From contig OZ023181.1 in assembly GCA_963995505.1 (NCBI GenBank), forward strand, positions 22,068,221-22,132,220: DNA of 64,000 bases, in the 5' to 3' direction. The notes beneath the pieces are model-generated. The model was not told the DNA's origin. It worked only from the letters and a program-made list of their open reading frames with translations, and did not search any database. Origin of the DNA: Hypericum androsaemum (lineage: Eukaryota > Streptophyta > Magnoliopsida > Malpighiales > Hypericaceae). Numbering within the stretch: position 1 is the first letter of the stretch; every line of letters begins with the position of its first letter. The translations under genes and the position numbers were made by a program. Of the stretch, positions 57,894 to 64,000 are shown piece after piece.

Positions 57894-60063
57894 ATGTCTC
57901 GGTGCTTCCCGTATCCGCCTCCGGGGTATACGAGGAACGGTATCCGCGACGAGGCACTGATTCAATCCATTAAGGTTTGCTTCTGCGGGGCCTATTATTT
58001 GATTTTGCCTCTCTAATGGATTTGGTTCATGATCTTCTGTGTTTTGAGCGCTCTCTCTCTCTTTTCGGCTACTCGAACCGAGAAGGGAGGAGAATGCTAA
58101 AAGCAGAACGAGTATGAAGAAGGGTCGGAAGGAAATAGTTCTTTTGTATAAGAACAAATTATCAATAACTTGTGGTTATACGAGTTTGATCAGAAGTGTT
58201 TGTAACTGGTTCTTCTCGAGATGGTAGTGTTGTTAATTTGCACTCATCGTACAAAAAAATGAACAAGGGGAGGATTTTAAATAAAGATTAAAGGATCTAG
58301 CTATCCTACAGATTCGTTTGGTTGGCTTACATGGTAGATTAAAGGATCTTCTATGCGGGTTTAAGTAACCATCTTTGCTCCTGGAATGGTAGATTCACTT
58401 GGCTGGAAAAAAGTGTTGCACTTTTCTGTTTGTAAGGTTTGGTTAGGAGCTTTTGTCTGATGCTGTGTAATTTTGGACCGATACTTGTTAAGTTCTGACA
58501 TCAGATGTTCATAGCTGCAGTAATTGCATGGAGGTTAATGCTCCATTGTGATAAACGTTGACCTATATGTAGAGAAGTCAAATGTTGGTTATTAATGGTT
58601 CCTTCAAGTATTTGTGTGATATCAAGACATAGGACATTATCACTCGGTTGGATCGGCAACCTATGCTTGCTATCTTCAAGATCTGTTTTGGAGCTGAACT
58701 TATTCAACCTTACTATTGGAAGGAATGCTAGAATTTCGAACCTGGTTGCAAGAGAACTTTGATAATAATTGGATGAAACAAGAGCTTGTTTAAATAGGTT
58801 CAACTGTCAACACTAATTTATCACCAATGAAAACAGATGTAGGCTTATTTTGTTAACCTGGTTGAACCGAATAATCTCCATAGGTTCCTCTGTTCCTGTT
58901 TTATTAGTCGGTGTTTGGTTATCTCTGATTCTGTACAGCTTTACTTGGTAATGGCCTGAATTTGTTTTATTACCCTGGTAACAATGAAGCTCCAAAGAGA
59001 AGCTGAAAAGGCCAAGATAGAAAGGAGAAAAGAGAAGAAAAAGGAGAAGAAAGGAACGGAGAAAGCTAAGGAAAACAGAGATGATGATAGTAAGAAGCCT
59101 CGTCATAAGAAAAGGCACCGAGAAGATAAGAATCAAGCGGATGAGAAGGGCTGTGTCTCTGAAAAGAAGAAAAGAAATGATGCGGAACAGTTGGAGAAAA
59201 GTAGCATTACTGAAGAACATGCAAACCCGGCTGGTTCCCAGAATTCTTCCGACAGCACTCTAAACTGCAAAAAGAGACAAAACCAGTGCTCTTTGTCTGA
59301 TGATAAGCATAACTCTGGTGAGTATGTTTGTGTTTTTCTTTTGCAGGGGAGGCTGTTTACTTCATGGGTTTCTTAGCTTCACATGGCAACTGATACCTTT
59401 TGTTCGAATTGTTATTACTAATGTGAAGGAAGCATTATCCGAATCCGGTTGCCCATGCAAAGGCACAAGGATTCAGAAGTGTTACCCATTAAGGGACAGC
59501 CTCCCTCAGCCTTGGGAAAGTCTGATAATCCTTCTATTGAATGGTTCGACGAGCTTCCCTCTGAACCATGTAAAGAAAGGGAACAGCCCGAGCCTGCATT
59601 AGGAAGGTCCAACTTTCCTCTCGATGAACAGATACAGGAACCTGCTTCTGGAACAGGCAGACACGAGCATCTCTGTTCTACTTCAGGAAGCACTGGGCAG
59701 GATTGCCCTTCAATTGCGGGCAAAGATCAGAAGCCATTTCTCCGCCATGGAGCAGCTGAAAATTCCATTTTGCCTAAAACAACCCCCCATTTTGGCTTAT
59801 GTAGAAGGTGCCCTCCTTCCTTTGCATTACAGCTCAAGGATCTTGTTGAGAACTGGAATCCGCCTCAACTGCAAACCGAGAGCACAGATTTGGAAAATGA
59901 TAACTGGCTGTTCGGAATTAACCGGGAGCAGAGGACTGGATGTGCAAAAAGATGCGATACAGGGATCACTGGCGCGAGTTTTTCGAACAATATCAGTTGG
60001 CCAAGTGCCCGGCACTTGCCTGAGGCAGACATATATGCTTTACCATTCACAATACCCTTCTAA
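57894..60063 (+). CDS. Plant-specific lysine-rich protein, function unknown
   Basis: Three exons (57894-57974, 58990-59317, 59429-60063) join in phase to 347 residues. Exon 1 is the short family start MSRCFPYPPPGYTRNGIRDE. Exon 2 is a highly charged, probably coiled or disordered Lys/Glu-rich block (KAKIERRKEKKKEKKG and further on KKPRHKKRHREDK) that could act as a nuclear localisation signal. Exon 3 starts SIIRIRLPMQRHKDSE, has a conserved-looking C-terminal part (LVENWNPPQLQTESTDLEND then NWLFG) and ends ALPFTIPF. Plant genomes carry such genes under labels such as 'myb-like protein X', without an assigned function. The first intron is about 1 kb. I do not assign a role. Confidence 0.75.
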
Positions 60064-60785
60064 TGTTGATCAGGTGGAGGGTTGCCCCATTTTGTTGGGC
60101 TAATGTGGAAGGTGTGAAAGACCGGACAAGCCAGTTTATTCAGCTCGCCCTCGCTTATTGCTCGGGCTCGAAGTTCCGTGCGTTGGGGGCTTGAGGAGGT
60201 GATCTGTACAAGATATCTTTCATCCATTCCATTACTTGGGAAACTTGAGATGTACGAGAATTTGTTGGACCTTAGTTGTACCGGTTTCAATCACAACAGA
60301 AATCTCAATTTTTGTTACGCTAATTGTCGAGCGTAAGTTGGCAATGAAGTCAAAGCATCTCGGATGCTTTTAAGATAACTGTGGGGTTAAACCTTCTTGG
60401 TTTCTTGGCGCGTCCAGATTCCCTGGTTTGTCCATAACGGGGTCAAAGAGTTGTGCCTCTAATAAAGATGCAGACACAAAAACTACGGTTGCCATTCTTT
60501 GAGGTCTAACGGCATCCCATTTGGGACAGAGGTGCCGAACTTTAATCACAATTCGTGGACTCCTATTGAATTGCGATGACCCAATTTGGGAGATTCGCTC
60601 GAAAATATCGATAATTCTGTACAGAGAATATGCAAATGTCATGAAAACCGTAACAAGTGCGATAATCTAAAGAATTCTAAGGATTTTTGATTTGGATTAG
60701 TTGAACCAGTAATTTAAAAAAAATTAATGGATGACACACCACGATCATTGCCGCCATCAAATCTTCCGGATTCTATGTCAAAGTA
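60064..60785. other. 3' side and spacer
   Basis: No gene seen. Near 60683-60726 a TTTGATTTGGATTAGTTGAA stretch resembles the duplicated block that follows (60840-60890). Confidence 0.4.
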
Positions 60786-61103
60786 ATTAAAACTATTTGT
60801 CACTAACCCTTTCCGGATAAATATCATAGTGAAAGTAAAATTTTGATTTGGATTAGTTGAATCAATAATTTAAAAAATTCTTAAAATCGAAGTAAAGAGC
60901 CCAACCCCAACCGAACACGGCCCAACGATCCAAGAAGAAAACTGAAAGAGGAGAAAGCTGAAAGCAGGGAGAATCTGAAATAAGCTACGGAGAGGAGAGG
61001 AAACAAATAGGACGGGCAGTTGCGAGACTTGGGAATTCCCACCCTAACCTTTTCTCCGCATACTACAAGCAAAAAGTCAATTCTCCAATTTCCCATCACC
61101 AAC
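60786..61103 (+). repeat. Duplicated copy of the VPS35 upstream region
   Basis: This block matches the sequence just before the VPS35 start (63145-63474, plus 62387-62405). Shared parts include ACCCTTTCCGGATAAATATC, CGAACACGGCCCAACGATCC, AAACAAATAGGACGGGCAGT and CATACTACAAGCAAAAAGTC. It ends about where the true VPS35 upstream region is 33 bases from its ATG. No VPS35 coding sequence is attached here. Confidence 0.9.
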
Positions 61104-62385
61104 CAAAAAGTTTATTTTAGTACCATGTAGTTTTACCCGTTTCGCCTGGAGTACCACGTGGTTTCAAATTGGTATTTTAGTACCATGTGGTTGACCACAA
61201 ATTATCAAGGCAGGTCCAGGGCAGCTACCCATCCAAACCCGCCCGAAACGACGTCGTTTGGAGACGACGTGGAAGACACGTGGCGAACGACTTTCTTAAA
61301 TTAAAGCTGACGTGGACTATAGTTAATTACCGATTCAGTCCCTACTCACCAATCTTCCTCCATCTCTGTCCACTCCTCTTCTTCTTCTTCTTCTTCTTCC
61401 TCCTCCTCCCCTCTCTCACCTCTCTCCTTCCTTTGTCAATCGCCGACCCAGCCTCTATCGTCTTACAATCCCCTATTGTCACCAGCGTATTCGACGATGT
61501 ATGCCACCAGGACGGGACGGGAAGTCGGAGGAGAGGTGGGAGAAGAGCTGGTCCACGTGCTTGGACGCGTCGCTCCACATCGCACAAAAGTGGATGACTG
61601 CCTCCGTATGGTGGGACCCATCTAAGAGGGAGTCCAGCTCCGCCTTCAACTTCACCGTCCGATTGGGGATTAGGGCTACGCTGTCTTCCATAGCAGCGGC
61701 ATCGTTTAGGGCTGTGGTGGGTCTGATTGGGGATACGCCGTCTTTTACAGCAACGACATCGTCTTCGTCCAGAAGGGTTCTCTCTCTTCGTTCTTGCTAC
61801 CGGTCAGAGCTGAAGCTTGGTCGATGTCCCTTGGTGGCCGGCGTCATTTTTTAGTTTGGTGGAACACCGGAGAAGATCGATGAACAACGGTGAAATGAGT
61901 CGACGGTGGTGATGGCTGATTGGAAATGTTGAGGTTGCCGATTGAAGATGTTGAGGTTATCAGTTGGAGGTGTTGAGGGCGAGCCGTCGAGGTTGTCGAT
62001 TGGAGGTGTTAAGGGTGTTTCCTGGGATTTTTGCCTAAGACACCACTGATGAAGATGAAGGAGGAGGGAGAGAACGAGGAGGAGAGAAAAAGATGGTTAA
62101 TTAATATTTAAGTGAGATATTTTTTTGAAAAAAATTAAAATAATTTCATACTAATTAGGTAATTTACCATTGTATACGTCGGCTTTAACTTAAGCCACTC
62201 TATTGCCATGTGTCTTCCACGTCGTCTCAAAACGACGTCGTTTCGGGCGGGTTTGGACGGGTAGCTGCCCTGGACCTGCCCGGATAATTGGTGGTTAACC
62301 ACAAAGTACTAAAATACCAATTTGAAACCACATGATACTCCAGACGAAATGGGTGAAACTACAGGGTACTAAAATAAACTTATCC
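61104..62385. mobile_element. Non-autonomous MULE, third of the window
   Basis: Inverted repeats of about 170 bases (61104 to about 61282 and about 62205 to 62385) share AAGTTTATTTTAGTACC, GGTTTCAAATTGGTATTTTA, GGTCCAGGGCAGCTACCC and ACGACGTCGTTT. They belong to the same broad type as the element at 49772 (TTTAGTACC near the tip). The core carries small open frames such as 61479-61691 on the minus strand, with no family I recognise. A 9-bp target duplication is not visible: the flanks are ATCACCAAC and TTTAAAACT. It sits exactly between two copies of the VPS35 upstream region. Confidence 0.8.
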
Positions 62386-62386
62386 T

Positions 62387-63474
62387 TTAAAACTATTTGT
62401 CACTAGGGATGGCAAAAATATTTGTACCCTGAGGGTCGGACCCTACCCTTACCCTACGGGTCGGACCCTACCCTTACCCTACGGGTCTAGGGTATGTTGA
62501 CTTTGACTGGGTCTAGGGTAGGGTATGAGTATGAGTCCATGTTTAGAATTAGGGTCTAGGGTAGGGTATGAATCTATAGTAAGACCATGTGGGTCGAACC
62601 ATACCCTTATATTTTTATCATATTTTAGACTCTATCCTAATTAGACCATAGTGAAACCCTAATTAGATCGTATTAATAATATATATAATATAATTTATGG
62701 TTAGCTTTAACATAATAAATTACACGACCAACTTAGATGTCGCGAATGATGGATCACTAAAAGCCGACATTTTATATATTTCTTTGTTGAATTGTTTATA
62801 TACTTCAAACTCGAAAAGAAAAACCTTGTACTATTGAAATTAAATTCTAAAATTTGATGTTTCATCAATTTTCTATTAAATATTGATGTGTAATATAGTA
62901 GATGTCTTAAATTTATTTAAATTTTATATAAAAATTAACTTTTGATTAAAAATTATCAAAATGCAGAACGTTAAAAGGTCGGATCCTACAGACCTTGTAG
63001 ACCCTGGATCTCCAGGAGGGTATGATATGAATCTAACAATAAAAAATTTGTAGAGTCTATAGTAGGATATGAGTCCAACTAAAAAAAACTAGGGTATGAG
63101 TATGGTCTTATCAATACTCTACCCTGCCCTACTCATTGCCATCCATATTTATCACTGACCCTTTCCGGATAAATATCATATTTCTTTTTTCTTTTGTAAA
63201 AGTAAAATTTCGATTTGGATTAGTTGAATCAATAATTAAAAAAATTGCTTAAAATCGAAGTAAAGAGCCCAACCCAAACCGAACACGGCCCAACGATCCA
63301 AGAAGAAAAATGGAAGAGGAGAAAGCTGAAAGCAGTGAGAATCTTAAAATAAGCTCCGGAGAGGAGAGGAGAGGAAACAAATAGGACGGGCAGTTGTGAG
63401 ACTTTGGAATTCCCACCCTAACCTTTTCTCCGTATACTACAAGCAAAAAGTCAATTCTCCAAACCAACCAATTG
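62387..63474 (+). repeat. VPS35 upstream region, second copy, split by an insertion
   Basis: The counterpart of 60786-61103. The first bases (TTAAAACTATTTGTCACTA) are at 62387-62405. The remainder resumes after an insertion at about 63145 and runs to 63474. It leads directly into the VPS35 start, so it contains the working proximal promoter and 5' UTR. Confidence 0.85.
62406..63144. mobile_element. Inserted element with GGGATGGCAA ends
   Basis: Comparison with the uninterrupted copy at 60786-61103 shows about 740 extra bases here, beginning GGGATGGCAAAAA and ending TTGCCATCC, an inverted pair of tips. Flanking sequence TATTTGTCACTA on the left is echoed as TATTTATCACTGA on the right, an imperfect target duplication of roughly 9-11 bases. 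Just inside the left end a 26-base unit (GGGTCGGACCCTACCCTTAC and so on) is repeated. No transposase is present. Plant hAT-like non-autonomous elements often have such tips, but I leave the superfamily open. Confidence 0.75.
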
Positions 63475-63506
63475 ACGAAACGCAGCGTTTCACCTCCCAC
63501 AAGAAT

Positions 63507-64000
63507 ATGATCGCGGACGGGGTGGAAGACGAGGAGAAATGGCTGGCGGCCGGGATCGCCGGCCTCCAGCAGAACGCCTTCTACATGCACCGCGCCCTCG
63601 TAATAACTACCTCTAACCCTAGGGACTCATCCCTCTTTTAGCTCAATCTGCTCTAATTTTTTTAGCCTAGCGAATCTTAGATCGAGAATGTTCCTATTGC
63701 CTTGGCTGATGGAGTTTATTGAAATTTGGATTTAGGACTCGAATAATTTGAGAGACGCGTTGAAGTACTCGGCGCAGATGCTCTCCGAGCTCCGCACTTC
63801 GAAGCTCTCCCCTCAGAAGTACTACCAGCTCTGTTAAGTTCGACTCTCCATCTCTATTTCCTTCTACTTCTGTTTCGATTTGTTTTGTTTCGTTCCTTTG
63901 TGGATCTACTGGGAAGGGAAGGTGAACTCGCTAGCGGTTTTAGGCTGCATTTCAAGTGTCTTTTCGTAGTGACTTGCTAAGGTTAGCTGGCAGTGGTGTA
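63507..64000 (+). CDS. VPS35: VPS35, retromer core subunit (first two exons, runs off the window)
   Basis: Exon 1 (63507-63599) reads MIADGVEDEEKWLAAGIAGL then QQNAFYMHRAL. Exon 2 (63736-63832) reads DSNNLRDALKYSAQMLSELR then TSKLSPQKYYQL and ends in phase 1 at a GT donor. This is the near-invariant start of plant VPS35. Together with VPS26 and VPS29 it forms the retromer core that returns vacuolar sorting receptors and PIN auxin carriers from endosomes. The rest of the roughly 790-residue protein lies beyond 64000. The start codon is certain from family conservation. Confidence 0.95.

Noticed and set aside
61342..61854. Overlapping frames in the third MULE, considered as captured gene sequence
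   Set aside because: No domain is recognised, so unlike the AP2 case there is no support for gene capture; they may be ordinary sequence of this MULE family.
1..64000. CRISPR arrays, operons, phage or bacterial defence systems
   Set aside because: The window is plant nuclear DNA with introns and plant transposons. The only regular short tandem array (772-1397) has 176-bp units without spacers.

Overview
This window is nuclear DNA from a flowering plant, almost certainly a eudicot. Genes have several short exons with GT-AG introns, intergenic DNA is AT-rich and full of transposon remains, and recognisable plant-only genes are present (FD-type bZIP, MCA1, an FBS-type F-box protein, a PLS-class PPR protein, a plant LARP1). 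The species cannot be fixed from sequence alone. Nothing here resembles an operon, phage, CRISPR array or any bacterial system.

Layout: 1-2350 is repeat-rich DNA with a short 176-bp tandem array. A universal-stress-protein gene (2599-3820, +) follows. A decayed Copia retrotransposon (4290-10413) lies between it and two orphan gene tails, a PP2C C-terminal exon (+) and a SWIB-domain exon (-). Next come an internally deleted LTR element with a perfect 5-bp target duplication (12196-14077) and a 5'-truncated LINE (14220-15775, -). A LARP1B/C-type La-related protein (16671-20013, +) is followed by about 10 kb of gene-poor DNA holding a pogo/Emigrant-like MITE, a possible solo LTR, a second deleted Copia relative, and a Pack-MULE carrying a piece of an AP2/ERF gene (28359-29117).

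The FD flowering-time bZIP (30017-31311, +; its first intron starts with GC), a tRNA-Glu(TTC), a small RING-H2 gene (-) and a three-exon preY/Trm112-like gene (33584-34247, -) form a compact gene cluster. A nearly complete Copia element (34601-40849) then sits inside an older LINE RNase H remnant, which also carries a SINE. Beyond it are an intron-less PPR gene (41854-43467, +), the seven-exon MCA1 mechanosensitive Ca2+ influx gene (44414-47810, -), a MULE whose core is a polypyrimidine microsatellite (49772-50683), an FBS4-type F-box gene (54784-56200, +), a plant-specific lysine-rich protein of unknown function (57894-60063, +), and the first two exons of the retromer gene VPS35 (from 63507, +). 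A duplicated copy of the VPS35 upstream region lies 2.4 kb away, with a MULE exactly between the copies.

The genes are unrelated housekeeping, signalling and developmental genes that do not form a pathway together. The most interesting material is structural: the Pack-MULE gene capture, the long direct repeats around two insertions, and the promoter duplication. Multi-exon gene models were built by hand by joining splice sites in phase and matching remembered family consensus; no alignment was run.
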